Positions 1 to 8,901 are shown, counted from the first letter of the stretch. The stretch is 64,000 bases of DNA from Paenibacillus cremeus (GCF_007786445.1 NZ_VNJI01000017.1:62001-126000); one strand, 5' to 3'. Program-made: numbers and translations. The notes: generated by a model not told the origin, from the letters alone.

Positions 1-638
1 GATTAAAAAAACTGCAAGATGAGATTCAAACTAGCGGCGGACAAGCGATTTTTAAAGTCACCGACGTAACGTCGCATGAACAAATGGAAGATCTTGCAGC
101 GTATGCGCTTAAAGAATTTGGTCCAATCGACGTATTAGTCAATAATGCGGGCGTCATGCCACATTCGTTCCTTTATAAGAAGAAAATTGATGACTGGAAC
201 AAAATTGATGACTGGAACAAAATGATTGACGTTAACATTAAAGGTGTTCTTTATGGCATCGCGGCAGTGCTGCCTTCGATGAGAGAACGTAAATCAGGTC
301 ACATTATCAATCTTTCTTCCGTAGCTGGGCACTTCGTTGGGGCTGGAAGCACCGTTTATGCTGGAACGAAGTTTGCCGTACGAGCTATTTCTGAAGGACT
401 GCGTAAAGAAGAGTACGGCAACAACATACGATCAACGATTACTTCACCAGGAGCAGTTAAGAGCGAGTTGACACAATCCATTACTGATATGGATTTAAAA
501 CCTGGCATCGATAAATTATATGAAGATCTTGCCATAGACGCCGAAAGTATTGCCCGTGCCATTGCATATGCAATTGAACAACCATCTGATGTAGCTATTA
601 ATGAGATGATTATTCGTCCTACATATCAAGAACGGTAA
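1..638 (+). CDS. SDR family oxidoreductase, 5' end outside window
   Basis: Short-chain dehydrogenase/reductase, an NAD(P)-dependent oxidoreductase with unknown substrate. The reading frame is open from the left edge (first full codon at base 3), so the N-terminal nucleotide-binding glycine motif is missing only because the window starts inside the gene. Visible family marks are LVNNAG, a serine in NLSSVAG, and the YxxxK catalytic pair in VYAGTKFAVRA. The C-terminal stretch (AYAIEQPSDVAINEMIIRPT) is typical of YdfG-type SDRs. An 18-bp exact tandem duplication adds six residues (IDDWNK twice) just before the helix preceding the active-site serine. Three aldo/keto reductases follow on the same strand. 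Confidence 0.9.
   Translation, partial: LKKLQDEIQTSGGQAIFKVTDVTSHEQMEDLAAYALKEFGPIDVLVNNAGVMPHSFLYKKKIDDWNKIDDWNKMIDVNIKGVLYGIAAVLPSMRERKSGHIINLSSVAGHFVGAGSTVYAGTKFAVRAISEGLRKEEYGNNIRSTITSPGAVKSELTQSITDMDLKPGIDKLYEDLAIDAESIARAIAYAIEQPSDVAINEMIIRPTYQER
183..218 (+). repeat. Exact 18-bp tandem duplication inside the SDR gene
   Basis: The 18-mer AAAATTGATGACTGGAAC occurs twice back to back (183-200 and 201-218), giving an in-frame repeat of six residues. This is seen directly. It looks like a recent slippage event, because the two copies are identical. Confidence 0.95.
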
Positions 639-691
639 TTTTTGGATAAACATGATAGAATATTAAAAATCTCTTGAAGAGGTGAATTATT

Positions 692-1693
692 GTGGAAATT
701 CGTTCTTTAGGACAAACTGGATTGAAAGTAACGAATCTGTGTTTGGGCACGATGACATTCGGCAATCAGGCAGACAAAAAAAACTCTTTCGAGATTCTTG
801 ATAAGGCGTTTGATGCCGGTGTGAATTTTATCGACACAGCAGACGTATATCCCATTGGGAGGGCTTCCTATGCTGTCGCGGGTGCAACCGAGTCTATTAT
901 CGGGGAATGGTTAGAAGGTAAACGAGACAAAGTGGTGCTGGCATCAAAGTGTTTTGGGGCGATGGGACCTGAAGCAAATGATCGGGGGTTAAGTAGGAAG
1001 CATATCATAACCGCCGTTGAGGATAGCCTTCGCCGCCTAAAAACGGACTACTTCGATCTCTATCAAGCTCACCAATTCGACCCAAGCATACCTATGGATG
1101 AGACTTTACGTGCGTTTGATGATCTCGTTGAGCATGGCAAAGTTCGCTACATAGGTGTATCAAACTGGCGTGCTTGGCAAGTGGCAAAAGCAAATGGAAT
1201 TGCTGACAGGAAAAATTACGCCCGTTTCGTGAGTGTTCAGCCGCGCTACAATTTGTTGTTTCGGATGATTGAGGACGACTTGGTTCCGATGGCACTTGAC
1301 GAGGGGATTGGCATTATTAGTTACAACCCGCTTGCGGGAGGCATGTTGACGGGACGTTACACGAAGAATGCAAGTGTCGAAGAGGGGACTCGTTTCGGGC
1401 TCGGAAACAATGCAGGTTCGTTGTATCAGGAACGTTATTGGCAAGAGGCGCAGTTCGACGCTGTTGAACGATACCAATCTTGGTGCCGTGAACACAATTT
1501 TGATCCGGTCACGACGGCTGTGCGTTGGGTCACACAGCAACCGGGAATCACCTCCGCCATCATTGGTGCGAGTAGTCCGGAGCAATTGGATGCGAGTCTG
1601 CGTGCTGCTAAAATGAATAAATTAACGGAACAGGAGCTAACTTGGCTCGATGGACTCTGGTTTTCTTTGCCTCGTCGTCGCGAGTTTAGTTAA
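692..1693 (+). CDS. Aldo/keto reductase
   Basis: NAD(P)H-dependent oxidoreductase of the aldo/keto reductase superfamily, 333 aa. GTG start with GAAGAGG about 9 bases upstream. The N-terminus (MEIRSLGQTGLKVTNLCLG) and the DTADVY motif (catalytic Asp and Tyr), ASKCFG (Lys) and YQAHQFD (His) give the D-Y-K-H tetrad of the family. The C-terminus carries the usual cofactor-binding stretch (AIIGASSPEQLDASLRA). It resembles the YghZ/YajO-like group that includes many general-stress oxidoreductases. The substrate cannot be told from sequence. The next gene is a paralogue of the same subfamily. Confidence 0.9.
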   Translation: MEIRSLGQTGLKVTNLCLGTMTFGNQADKKNSFEILDKAFDAGVNFIDTADVYPIGRASYAVAGATESIIGEWLEGKRDKVVLASKCFGAMGPEANDRGLSRKHIITAVEDSLRRLKTDYFDLYQAHQFDPSIPMDETLRAFDDLVEHGKVRYIGVSNWRAWQVAKANGIADRKNYARFVSVQPRYNLLFRMIEDDLVPMALDEGIGIISYNPLAGGMLTGRYTKNASVEEGTRFGLGNNAGSLYQERYWQEAQFDAVERYQSWCREHNFDPVTTAVRWVTQQPGITSAIIGASSPEQLDASLRAAKMNKLTEQELTWLDGLWFSLPRRREFS

Positions 1694-1841
1694 GAGCTCT
1701 TGGGATATCCGAAAGACCACCTTCTATCACATTAGTGAGGGCGATGAATTGCACAACAACGGGTTTAACAGCTTAGTAAATATGACATTTAATGCTCTTA
1801 TTTGTATGAACCAATATTATTTGAGAGCGAGGAACAATCAA

Positions 1842-2822
1842 ATGGAATTTACGAAACTTGGAAACACCGGTTTAGATGTATCTCGAATCTGCCTTGGTTG
1901 CATGAGCTTTGGTATAGCAGAGAGGTGGCATCATCAATGGGTACTTGATGAGGAGAAAAGTCGTCCAATCATTAAAAAAGCACTTGAATTAGGTATCAAC
2001 TTTTTTGATACAGCGAATGTGTATGCAGACGGAACGAGCGAGGAAATCGTTGGAAGGGCACTAAAGAACTATGCCAATCGTGATGAGATTGTGCTCGCGA
2101 CAAAGGTTTACCACCGCATGCATCAAGGACCAAATGGTGCTGGGCTATCCCGAAAGGCAATCATGAGTGAAATTGATAAAAGCCTCAAGAGACTGGGAAC
2201 AGACTACGTCGATTTGTATCAAATCCATCGTTGGGACTACATTACGCCTATTGAAGAGACCATGGAAGCGATGCATGATGTCGTGAAGGCGGGCAAAGCA
2301 AGATACATTGGTGCTTCAGCGATGTATGCGTGGCAATTCTTGAAGGCGCTTCATGTGGCAGAGAATAATGGGTGGACACGATTTGTATCCATGCAGAACC
2401 ATTTAAACCTTATATACCGTGAAGAAGAACGCGAAATGCTGCCGCTTTGTAGGGCAGAAAAAATCGCTGTGATTCCATATAGCCCGCTTGCATCAGGAAG
2501 ATTGACGCGTGATCGCGGGGAAAGAACAAATCGTTCTAAAACCGATCAAGTTCAAAAAATAAAATATGATGTAATGGCAGATGCAGATCAGTCGATTATA
2601 GATCGCGCGGCGGAACTGGCAAATAAACGTGGAGTTCCCCGATCACAAATCGCACTTGCTTGGTTGTTGCAAAAACAACCGGTAACAGCACCTATTGTTG
2701 GGGCAACGAAGTTGACTCACCTTGAAGATGCGGTAGGTTCACTTTCTGTGAAGTTAACACCTGAAGAAGTTGCGTATATGGAAGAACCGTATGTTCCTCA
2801 TACAGTAGTTGGAGCAAACTGA
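1842..2822 (+). CDS. Aldo/keto reductase (paralogue of the preceding gene)
   Basis: 326-aa aldo/keto reductase. The reading frame is open from 1650, but the protein family begins at MEFTKLGNTGLDVSRICLG, and the ATG at 1842 has GAGCGAGGA about 9 bases upstream, so I place the start there. The catalytic set is visible as DTANVY (Asp, Tyr), ATKVYH (Lys) and YQIHRWD (His). APIVGATKLTHLEDAV near the C-terminus matches the NADP-binding segment. It probably arose by duplication with, or was co-acquired with, the upstream gene. No substrate assignment is possible. Confidence 0.9.
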   Translation: MEFTKLGNTGLDVSRICLGCMSFGIAERWHHQWVLDEEKSRPIIKKALELGINFFDTANVYADGTSEEIVGRALKNYANRDEIVLATKVYHRMHQGPNGAGLSRKAIMSEIDKSLKRLGTDYVDLYQIHRWDYITPIEETMEAMHDVVKAGKARYIGASAMYAWQFLKALHVAENNGWTRFVSMQNHLNLIYREEEREMLPLCRAEKIAVIPYSPLASGRLTRDRGERTNRSKTDQVQKIKYDVMADADQSIIDRAAELANKRGVPRSQIALAWLLQKQPVTAPIVGATKLTHLEDAVGSLSVKLTPEEVAYMEEPYVPHTVVGAN

Positions 2823-2829
2823 AAAATGA

Positions 2830-2898
2830 CAAGAATTTGTTCCGATTGTTGCGACGCCTGAAGACTTAACAAGTCCAACGACAAAATTTTATTCGTGA
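2830..2898 (+). pseudogene. Possible C-terminal remnant of an unidentified gene
   Basis: Between the second and third reductase genes one frame reads QEFVPIVATPEDLTSPTTKF, then YS and a stop at 2896-2898. It looks like the last 22 codons of a protein, but it has no start and no ribosome site of its own. I infer a deletion remnant. The family is not recognised. Confidence 0.25.
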
Positions 2899-2935
2899 TT
2901 AAGTAAAAACAATTATTAATAAAGGAGAATTCGGT

Positions 2936-3787
2936 ATGAGGTACGTAGAATTAAACAATGGTGTGAAAATGCCAATTTTGGGATATGGGGTGTTCCAAAT
3001 TCCAGATCATGAACAATGTGAAAGGTGTGTACTGGATGCAATAGAGGTAGGTTACCGCTTAATCGACACTGCTCAGGGCTACGGCAATGAAGCGGCTGTA
3101 GGAAAAGCTATTAGAAAATGTGGGGTTCCAAGAGAGGAATTATTCATTACTACAAAGATCTGGATTTCCACTTATGGATATGAGAATGCAAAAAAATCTA
3201 TCGAAGGATCATTAGAAAGACTTCAGCTTGATTATATAGATTTATTATTAATTCATCAGCCGTTTAATGATTACTATGGAACATATCGTGCAATGGAAGA
3301 ACTATATAAGGAAGGAAAATTGAGAGCAATAGGTGTAAGTAATTTCTATCCTGACAGATTAATCGACCTGATTAAATTCAATGAAGTTGTTCCAGCAGTA
3401 AATCAGGTTGAAACACATGTATTTAATCAACAAGTAAAGGCTCGAGAAATTATGAAGAAATATGGAGTGCAAATCCAGGCTTGGGCACCTTTTGCGGAAG
3501 GAAAAAACAACTTATTTAGTAATGAAACATTAAACGCAATTGGAGATAAATACAATAAATCCAGTGCTCAAGTAGCTTTAAGATACTTGATTCAAATTGG
3601 TGTATCAGTGATTCCTAAAACGGTGAATAAGGAAAGAATGAAACAGAACATTGAAGTATTTGATTTTGAATTAACAACTGAGGATATGGATGCTATTGCT
3701 GCTTTAGATAGAAGAGAAACTTTGTTCTTTTCACATTATGATCCTGAACAAGTTGAACGTTTAACCAGCATGGTAAGAAAGTTTTAA
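2936..3787 (+). CDS. Aldo/keto reductase, diketogluconate reductase-like
   Basis: 283-aa reductase of the AKR5-like branch (2,5-diketo-D-gluconate reductase / YtbE-YvgN group), clearly different from the two upstream paralogues. AAAGGAG lies 8 bases before the ATG. Signature elements are [15 protein letters not shown] at the N-terminus, [11 protein letters not shown] (Asp and Tyr), TTKIW (Lys), LLLIHQP (His), the AIGVSNF motif and [13 protein letters not shown], which binds the phosphate of NADP. Such enzymes reduce small aldehydes and dicarbonyls such as methylglyoxal. The exact substrate is unknown. Confidence 0.92.
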   Translation: MRYVELNNGVKMPILGYGVFQIPDHEQCERCVLDAIEVGYRLIDTAQGYGNEAAVGKAIRKCGVPREELFITTKIWISTYGYENAKKSIEGSLERLQLDYIDLLLIHQPFNDYYGTYRAMEELYKEGKLRAIGVSNFYPDRLIDLIKFNEVVPAVNQVETHVFNQQVKAREIMKKYGVQIQAWAPFAEGKNNLFSNETLNAIGDKYNKSSAQVALRYLIQIGVSVIPKTVNKERMKQNIEVFDFELTTEDMDAIAALDRRETLFFSHYDPEQVERLTSMVRKF

Positions 3788-3930
3788 TATATATAGTCCA
3801 ACACAAGATTTAACCAATGAATGTCTCAAAATCGGCAATCTTGAACCGGTTATCGGGCAAGCCTTAGTTATACCCGGCTGTATTTTAAAGCATTTCTGCT
3901 GAATCAAACTGATGCAAGCCCCTTTACTAA

Positions 3931-3990
3931 ACTAACGGAGACGATAGCGCGGCGATGGAAACTAAAAAGTTTTCTGCCTACGGCGCGCGC
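3931..3990. repeat. Dispersed intergenic repeat, copy 1
   Basis: ACTAACGGAGACGATAGCGC followed by GGCGATGG and a small palindrome (AACTAAAAAGTT). It matches the copy at 11594-11650 in order and composition, and shorter relatives occur at 5611, 6074, 6148 and 12414. The rest of 3788-4050 shows no gene. Confidence 0.55.
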
Positions 3991-4054
3991 CCAGGTTGAT
4001 TAGAACAAGTTGGAGGTTTTGGACTTGATAGATCCTTCCAAATGAAGCTCAAAG

Positions 4055-4098
4055 AAACCCCAAAGAATCGCGCACTTAAGCGTGGTTCTTTGGGGTTT
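4055..4098 (+). terminator. Rho-independent terminator
   Basis: A 13-bp perfect stem (AAACCCCAAAGAA pairing with TTCTTTGGGGTTT), followed by TTCTC. It ends transcription from the reductase cluster before the T-box promoter. Confidence 0.75.
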
Positions 4099-4182
4099 TC
4101 TCAAGCTATTTCACAAACATTTTATTTGATACATATGTCCTACTGGGCGTTGAGCTAACGGGCAGTTATCTTCAGCAAACTA

Positions 4183-4211
4183 TTGACAAAAAAATGGGCG
4201 TAAAGTAAAAT
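4183..4211 (+). promoter_or_regulatory. SigA-type promoter of the T-box transcript
   Basis: TTGACA (4183-4188), a 17-base spacer, then TAAAAT (4206-4211). This is a near-perfect housekeeping promoter placed just before the leader described next. Confidence 0.8.
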
Positions 4212-4217
4212 TTAGCA

Positions 4218-4457
4218 AATCGTCTAAAACAATGATGGAACAAAAGTAAATCATTTTTTCCACACAGGGAAGGGTTCCATGACTGAGAGAACCTTTGGGG
4301 AATATGATTGAAAATGCCGGTTCCAGAGTGTGGCTAATACCCACCGGGAATGACCCGTTACAGTCAGTTTGAGGTGGTTGTGTTCTTGCACAATAACTTG
4401 GGTGGTACCGCGATTAGCGATCGTCCTAGAGCATATCTCTGGGGCGTTTTTATTTTT
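4218..4457 (+). promoter_or_regulatory. T-box riboswitch leader with terminator
   Basis: The conserved T-box core GGGTGGTACCGCG lies at 4400-4412, where the uncharged tRNA acceptor end would pair. It is followed by a terminator stem (CGTCCTAGAG 4422-4431 with CTCTGGGGCG 4437-4446, two G-U pairs) and a T-run. Upstream are a long structured region closed by CCACAC/GTGTGG (4260-4265 with 4328-4333), an AGTAA near 4245 and a GACCCGTTA segment typical of the middle of such leaders. T-boxes normally control aminoacyl-tRNA synthetase, amino-acid biosynthesis or amino-acid transport genes. Here the next gene is an APH-type kinase. I could not assign the specifier codon safely. Confidence 0.85.
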
Positions 4458-4595
4458 GGCTAGGGATTGGAATGGAAAATGAAGAGTTGGACAGGTAAAA
4501 TATCCAATTTATGAAAGAAGCTATGATTGTTTGACAATCTATATAAAAGTGATGAAAAAAATAATGAAGACTCGATAAAGGAGTTGTGAAATACA

Positions 4596-5597
4596 ATGCG
4601 CGAACCTAAACCTTACTGGCGAGATGTTCCCTTAGAGCTACGTAAGCAAATTGAAGAGAAAATGGTAAGTTCCATTCGTATGGCTACTCGTGTATTTGGA
4701 GGCTACGGTCCCACTGCAACCTTTCGGATTTTCTTAGAAGACGGTAGAACCCTAATTGCAAAGGGAGCTGGACAAGGCTCTATTGCAGAAAATTGGAGAG
4801 TGCTTCCGTTGGAAGAAGCCATGTATCGTGATGTCACTGCAATTAATCCAATTTCACCTCGTTATTTTGGATCTGTGAGTGTTGATGGATGGCATCTTTT
4901 ATTGCTGGAGGATCTAAGAAATGCAAAAAAGGTTCCGCCTTGGTCTGAGGCAGTGGCTTTGCAAGCAATGCGAGACATAGCGGCATTTCACGTACGGGGA
5001 CTCTCTGAGGATGGTAAAGTTGAAGCAATGGCTGGCAAAGGCGTAACTGATAATTGGCTCAACATAAAAAATAACATTGACGAAAGGAATTATTTTCTTG
5101 GGCTGTTTCATGAGAATAGAAACAAAGCAGAGGCTTGGCTTGACGCGGTCATTGACACGCTGATTCCAATTGAAGGAGAACTTATGCGTCCAGACCAACC
5201 TTGGGGGCTAATCCATAAAGACATACGTTCGGATAATCTTCGTTTTAGAAATGGTAATTTGGTATTGTTCGATTGGGCACTGGCATGCAGGGGACCGTTA
5301 ATCTTTGATGTGGGTTTTTTCTTTCCGAGCATAGAGGGTGAAGGAGGACCAATCGCAGAACGTTTATTACCTGAATACAAAAATGAAATGGCTTCTCATG
5401 GTCTTGAATTTCCCGTATTTGCCGAACAGTCTGTTGCTGTTGCTACAGCAGGATTTTTCGCTACGCGTGCTGGGAAACCGCCAATACCTTTACTCCCGAG
5501 GCTTAGATATATTCAGCGTTTACAATTGGGACCTGCACTACGATGGTCGTCCAATCTTCTGGGACTGCCTACTCCTCCTACATTAAATTTCATTTGA
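4596..5597 (+). CDS. APH/ChoK-family phosphotransferase (kinase-like)
   Basis: 333-aa protein of the aminoglycoside phosphotransferase / choline kinase fold. AAAGGAG is 12 bases before the ATG. The catalytic loop LIHKDIRSDNLRF (H-x-D-x4-N, about residues 205-217) and the metal-binding LFDWALACRGPLIFDVGFF are clear; a lysine in LIAKGAG could be the ATP-contacting residue. Family members phosphorylate antibiotics, choline, homoserine-like compounds or macrolides, and the substrate is not readable here. Transcription appears to pass through the T-box leader, so expression may respond to starvation for one amino acid. That context suggests a metabolic rather than antibiotic substrate, but this is inference. 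Confidence 0.85.
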   Translation: MREPKPYWRDVPLELRKQIEEKMVSSIRMATRVFGGYGPTATFRIFLEDGRTLIAKGAGQGSIAENWRVLPLEEAMYRDVTAINPISPRYFGSVSVDGWHLLLLEDLRNAKKVPPWSEAVALQAMRDIAAFHVRGLSEDGKVEAMAGKGVTDNWLNIKNNIDERNYFLGLFHENRNKAEAWLDAVIDTLIPIEGELMRPDQPWGLIHKDIRSDNLRFRNGNLVLFDWALACRGPLIFDVGFFFPSIEGEGGPIAERLLPEYKNEMASHGLEFPVFAEQSVAVATAGFFATRAGKPPIPLLPRLRYIQRLQLGPALRWSSNLLGLPTPPTLNFI

Positions 5598-5610
5598 GAA
5601 AAAATCCATC

Positions 5611-5637
5611 GTTATACTAACGGATACGAGACTGCCG
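5611..5637. repeat. Dispersed intergenic repeat, copy 2 (short)
   Basis: TATACTAACGGATACGAGA matches the first half of the family consensus RCTAACGGR..ACGAKAG. It sits just downstream of the kinase stop codon. Confidence 0.4.
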
Positions 5638-5672
5638 AATCAATCATTACAGGAATTGAAAGGCGGATGGAA

Positions 5673-6026
5673 ATGAAAGCTATAAGTAACATGGTACTCA
5701 CTGCATTTTTCCTTCTGGAATTAGTCGCAATTTTTGCGTACGGATACTGGGGTTATCATATCCAGGCTGGGATGTCACTAAAAATCATACTTGCAATAGC
5801 CTTGCCACTGTTCATCACCATTCTATGGGGAGTGTTTCTTTCTCCGAAAGCTTCGCTTCCCATCTTCTCATATCGCGTTCGAACGGCACTTAAGTTGATC
5901 GTGTTCGTTGTAGCCTCGATAGCTTTGTACGCAACTGGGCGAGGAGTGCTCGGAGTTACTTTTCTTTCATTGTCCCTAATTTTCGTCGCATCAGTCTTCA
6001 TTTTGAAGTTGCATGAAGTAAAGTAA
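5673..6026 (+). CDS. Small integral membrane protein, YrdB/DUF2568-like
   Basis: About 117 aa with four predicted membrane spans: residues near 7-25, 35-55, 66-84 and 90-108. The overall size and the ALPLFITILWGVFLSPKAS stretch are those of the YrdB (DUF2568) family of unknown function. Two in-frame ATGs lie at 5667 and 5673; AAAGGCGG ends one base before the first, so the second (6-base spacing) is the better start. No partner can be inferred from the neighbours. Confidence 0.8.
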   Translation: MKAISNMVLTAFFLLELVAIFAYGYWGYHIQAGMSLKIILAIALPLFITILWGVFLSPKASLPIFSYRVRTALKLIVFVVASIALYATGRGVLGVTFLSLSLIFVASVFILKLHEVK

Positions 6027-6073
6027 TGATTAAATGCGATAGCTCATGGATTAAAGATGGGGACCGTGAATTA

Positions 6074-6170
6074 AGCTATCGGGTACGATAGCGCAATAAA
6101 AACGCGCCACGACGAGGTTGCCGCGATGATCGGGCAGCCTCGTTATGCTAACGGGCAGAAGAGCGGAATA
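6074..6170. repeat. Dispersed intergenic repeat, copies 3 and 4 (degenerate)
   Basis: GCTATCGGGTACGATAGCGC (6074 on) and TATGCTAACGGGCAGAAGAG (6145 on) both resemble the family seen at 3931 and 11594. Between 6027 and 6275 I see no gene. Confidence 0.4.
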
Positions 6171-6275
6171 ATTGGTAACGATGAGCAGTTCATACCAAGA
6201 CTTGAATTCATTACACTCGTGGAAAAAATATAATAGAAACAGCGATGTGGAAAATTTTTTTATAACTAAGGATTG

Positions 6276-6437
6276 ATGATGAAAGGTGAAAAAGAAGATT
6301 TAAATGCGATTCAGTCTTTGTTTGATAAGTTATCACAATCGTGGCAAACAGGTAATGGTTTTGCTTGCGGTCAGTGTTTTACCATAGATGCAGACTATGT
6401 AATAGCCCCGCCACCCGCTTGGCTGAAATCATCATAA
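6276..6437 (+). pseudogene. N-terminal fragment of a SnoaL/DUF4440-like protein
   Basis: 53 codons from ATG 6276 read MMKGEKEDLNAIQSLFDKLS, then a SQSWQTGNG segment and CFTIDADYV, then run into unrelated sequence and stop. This is the usual first helix-loop-strand of the SgcJ/EcaC (SnoaL-like, NTF2-fold) family, which is normally 120-150 aa. The rest of the fold is absent, so I call it a truncated gene. No good ribosome site is visible (AAGGATT at 6269). Confidence 0.6.
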
Positions 6438-6539
6438 GGGCGGATTTTAATTTTAGTCAAAGAGCAAAGACACATGGATGTGAGAGAGGAAATAAATTCC
6501 GATTGCCGCGGTACTAAATAAAAGTCCTTTTGATCAAAA

Positions 6540-6576
6540 AATGCCAAGGAATCATTGATATCGATTCCTTGGCATT
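6540..6576 (-). terminator. Rho-independent terminator of the DUF3231 gene
   Basis: A 14-bp perfect stem (AATGCCAAGGAATC and its complement). Read on the minus strand it is followed by TTTTTT, 12 bases past the stop of the minus-strand gene. Confidence 0.9.
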
Positions 6577-6588
6577 AAATATTAAAAA

Positions 6589-7593
6589 CTATGCTTTCGC
6601 TAAACTTTCCCTGTTAGGAGCCTTTGGCGGTTCTTCTAAATAACCGTTCTTTATCATTAGTTTCGCGCCATCCATGCCATACTCACCAGTTTGAGCAAGT
6701 ATTTTTGTATACCATGCAAATAAATCGTCCCTTGCACTTTCGCTTAAAGATAACCCATATAACGAAATAGCGTAGGCGTTGAGCGAAGTAATCAAACTCA
6801 ACATAAGCTTCTCCGAAAATGGCGCTTCCGTTGAATCTGTCACTCCTAAGCCGCTGTAGGAAGGGGGAATTAAATCATCTTCCTTCAAAAGCGTATTGAA
6901 TGTTTCCATAAGTGATGAAGAAAGCTTTATTCCTTCATCCATATATGCTTTAACTTCTTCCGATTTTGCTGTTTGCTTAAAAGCAATTAACAGCTGCTGA
7001 CCGATTGCATTACGTTGAAGGTTTAAGCATACATGCGATATTTGAATGGTTTGCAGCGGTCTCTTTTTCCCAAAAATGTCGTGAATGAAACTTGTCTCCT
7101 GTACAAAATCAATTTGTTTAGGATAAGGAACATACGGTGATCGGGCAAACAATCCCTTTTGCAACAAACAATCCATTATTCTGTCTGTAAACTGAATAAA
7201 GGTGTTGATTCCGCTGATGAAAAACTGGCGAATATCTGCCCTGGGAGATACCGTTACCCCAATTCGGTAATTATCAATCGCCATCGTTGCCATGTAATAA
7301 ATGTAATGCGCCATAAACGCATCGGTAAACAATCGCGGCGCACTTACATTTATATCATGATCAGTAAATCCGATCGGTACAGGGAAATTCTCTTTTTTAA
7401 AAATTTCCGTTAAAGTCCGTATACGTTGCTCTTTTGTGTTTAACTTGTCTTTAATGATTGTAGCTATTTCATTGTCTTCAACCGTTGCAATAAAGTGCTT
7501 TAAGATACAGCGGTTTAACGTTTCGAATATATACGTTTTCCAAAGGATGGACATCTCTGAGGAGGTTAAGTCCATCTTCGTTTTGTCTTCCAT
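6589..7593 (-). CDS. DUF3231 family protein
   Basis: 334 aa. The frame extends further upstream, but GGAGG lies 8 bases before the ATG at 7593 and the family starts near MEDKTKMDLTSSEMS. DUF3231 proteins are Bacillales proteins made of two similar four-helix halves related to spore-coat CotF/ferritin-like domains. The two halves are visible here: LTSSEMSILWKTY in the first, a similar start around IQISHVCLNLQRNA in the second. Both contain FTDHDINVS- or LIPPSYSGLGVTDS-like linkers. Function is unknown; a sporulation or stress role is family-based inference. It is monocistronic with its own terminator. Confidence 0.85.
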   Translation of the reverse strand: MEDKTKMDLTSSEMSILWKTYIFETLNRCILKHFIATVEDNEIATIIKDKLNTKEQRIRTLTEIFKKENFPVPIGFTDHDINVSAPRLFTDAFMAHYIYYMATMAIDNYRIGVTVSPRADIRQFFISGINTFIQFTDRIMDCLLQKGLFARSPYVPYPKQIDFVQETSFIHDIFGKKRPLQTIQISHVCLNLQRNAIGQQLLIAFKQTAKSEEVKAYMDEGIKLSSSLMETFNTLLKEDDLIPPSYSGLGVTDSTEAPFSEKLMLSLITSLNAYAISLYGLSLSESARDDLFAWYTKILAQTGEYGMDGAKLMIKNGYLEEPPKAPNRESLAKA

Positions 7594-7773
7594 TAATTTA
7601 AACCTCCATCCAAGTGCATTTCGTTTTATTATTCCAAAATATACGTTATACATTCATCATGATTTAACAATCAGTAGGACTGCAAACTCAAATAATTTGA
7701 TGATATAAGGATAAAATAATTTTAAGTTGCGGATACAAGTCAAATCCTTAGATAAAACCGGGAGGTGTATCAA

Positions 7774-8277
7774 TTGAAGGAAAAAACCATATTAAAGATA
7801 GCGACCGGCATTTCCGTTCTTTTGATACCCACCTTATTTAGAAAGCCATCGGTAAAATATTGGTCGAGTTTGTTTTTACTTAGTGGCGTTATCAATCACA
7901 GCATAAATCGGTATTTGACCAAGAAAAGGTATATCACATACCCAAAACGCTTTGCACCAAAGGTGTTTAAAATTGAATTGGTTTATGATTATTTGATTTG
8001 CCCCTACATTTCAATTTGGTTTTGCCAAGCGACATACAAAGCAAATGTCAAAAAAATATTTGGTACATCCTTTTTATTCGCTCTCCCGCAAATGTTGCTT
8101 GAGCTTTGGGCGCTTAAGAAAACAAAACTTATCAGGTACCATAACCATTGGACATTGTTGCATACGTTTGTTGCTATTTTGTCTGTAAAATTGCTCTCCA
8201 GAGGAATATTGGGTATTAGCAAAAAAATGCCTTTTATTAACAAGACATTTTTAAATAATGAAAATCAGATAAAGTGA
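7774..8277 (+). CDS. CBO0543-like integral membrane protein
   Basis: 167 aa with about five membrane spans. I choose TTG 7774 because GGGAGGTG lies 6 bases upstream; the GTG at 7765 overlaps that site. The block RYITYPKRFAPKVFKIELVY, the YDYLICPY segment and the late LIRYHNHWT are characteristic of the CBO0543 family of small membrane proteins of unknown function (YP-R---...-F-YD---P, with an aromatic-H-W near the end). Two further small membrane proteins with a similar outline lie at 9853 and 10322. This suggests a local expansion around the MarR and HD-GYP genes. Confidence 0.75.
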   Translation: MKEKTILKIATGISVLLIPTLFRKPSVKYWSSLFLLSGVINHSINRYLTKKRYITYPKRFAPKVFKIELVYDYLICPYISIWFCQATYKANVKKIFGTSFLFALPQMLLELWALKKTKLIRYHNHWTLLHTFVAILSVKLLSRGILGISKKMPFINKTFLNNENQIK

Positions 8278-8398
8278 GAGCCAAGGCGCCTTCTACAGGG
8301 TGCTTTTTCTTTTTGTTAATCTTTGGAATAATATTTCCCAATATGCGCAAATTAATTTTGAGTTGTATATACATCTGAATTTGAGGTGACAATGGCAA

Positions 8399-8884
8399 AT
8401 GGACAATGAAATGAAAAAGCAAATGGTTTTAATGATTCGCGCTTTGTATTTTTCCATACTGGATCAGTGGTCGCATATCGACAAAGAACATGGTCTCTCC
8501 TCGGCGCAGCAGCATCTTTTGTTTATTTTATCAACAAGTGAAACGCCATTAACATTTAGTGATATCAGCAGATTAGGCTGCTGGCACTTATCAACGGTCA
8601 GTCGGCTGCTGCCGCCTTTAGTTAAAGAAAACTTCGTCCGTATTGAAAAGAATAAAACCAAATTCAAGTACGTTTCCCTAACTAGCCGGGGAATGGAGAA
8701 ACTGATGGCTATTGCAAAGCAAGTCATGCCGCAAAAAGATTTTTTGTTTAATTCTTCAACTGTCAAATGCGAGGAGATACAAGCGTTTATCGAAAATGGA
8801 ATGGCGCTGCTACAGCATTACAAAGGTGAAAATTTTGTATCCTGGTTAACCCAGCCAAGCTCAACTAAATTTCAAATGCATTAG
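8399..8884 (+). CDS. MarR-family transcriptional regulator
   Basis: 161-aa winged-helix regulator. The MarR outline is clear: an N-terminal dimerisation helix, LSSAQQHLLFILSTSETPLT, the recognition region around DISRLGCWHLSTVSRLLPPL and the wing with FKYVSLTSRGMEKL. GAGGTGA lies about 10 bases before the ATG. It is followed after 17 bases by the HD-GYP gene, so the two are probably cotranscribed. The likely regulatory targets are the neighbouring membrane-protein genes, but no operator was identified. Confidence 0.85.
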   Translation: MDNEMKKQMVLMIRALYFSILDQWSHIDKEHGLSSAQQHLLFILSTSETPLTFSDISRLGCWHLSTVSRLLPPLVKENFVRIEKNKTKFKYVSLTSRGMEKLMAIAKQVMPQKDFLFNSSTVKCEEIQAFIENGMALLQHYKGENFVSWLTQPSSTKFQMH

Positions 8885-8901
8885 AAGAAAGTGGTGTTTA
8901 T

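Noticed and set aside
4460..4595. Second promoter between the T-box terminator and the kinase (TTTGACAATCTATATAAAAG)
   Set aside because: The -35-like and -10-like parts overlap too closely for a working SigA promoter.
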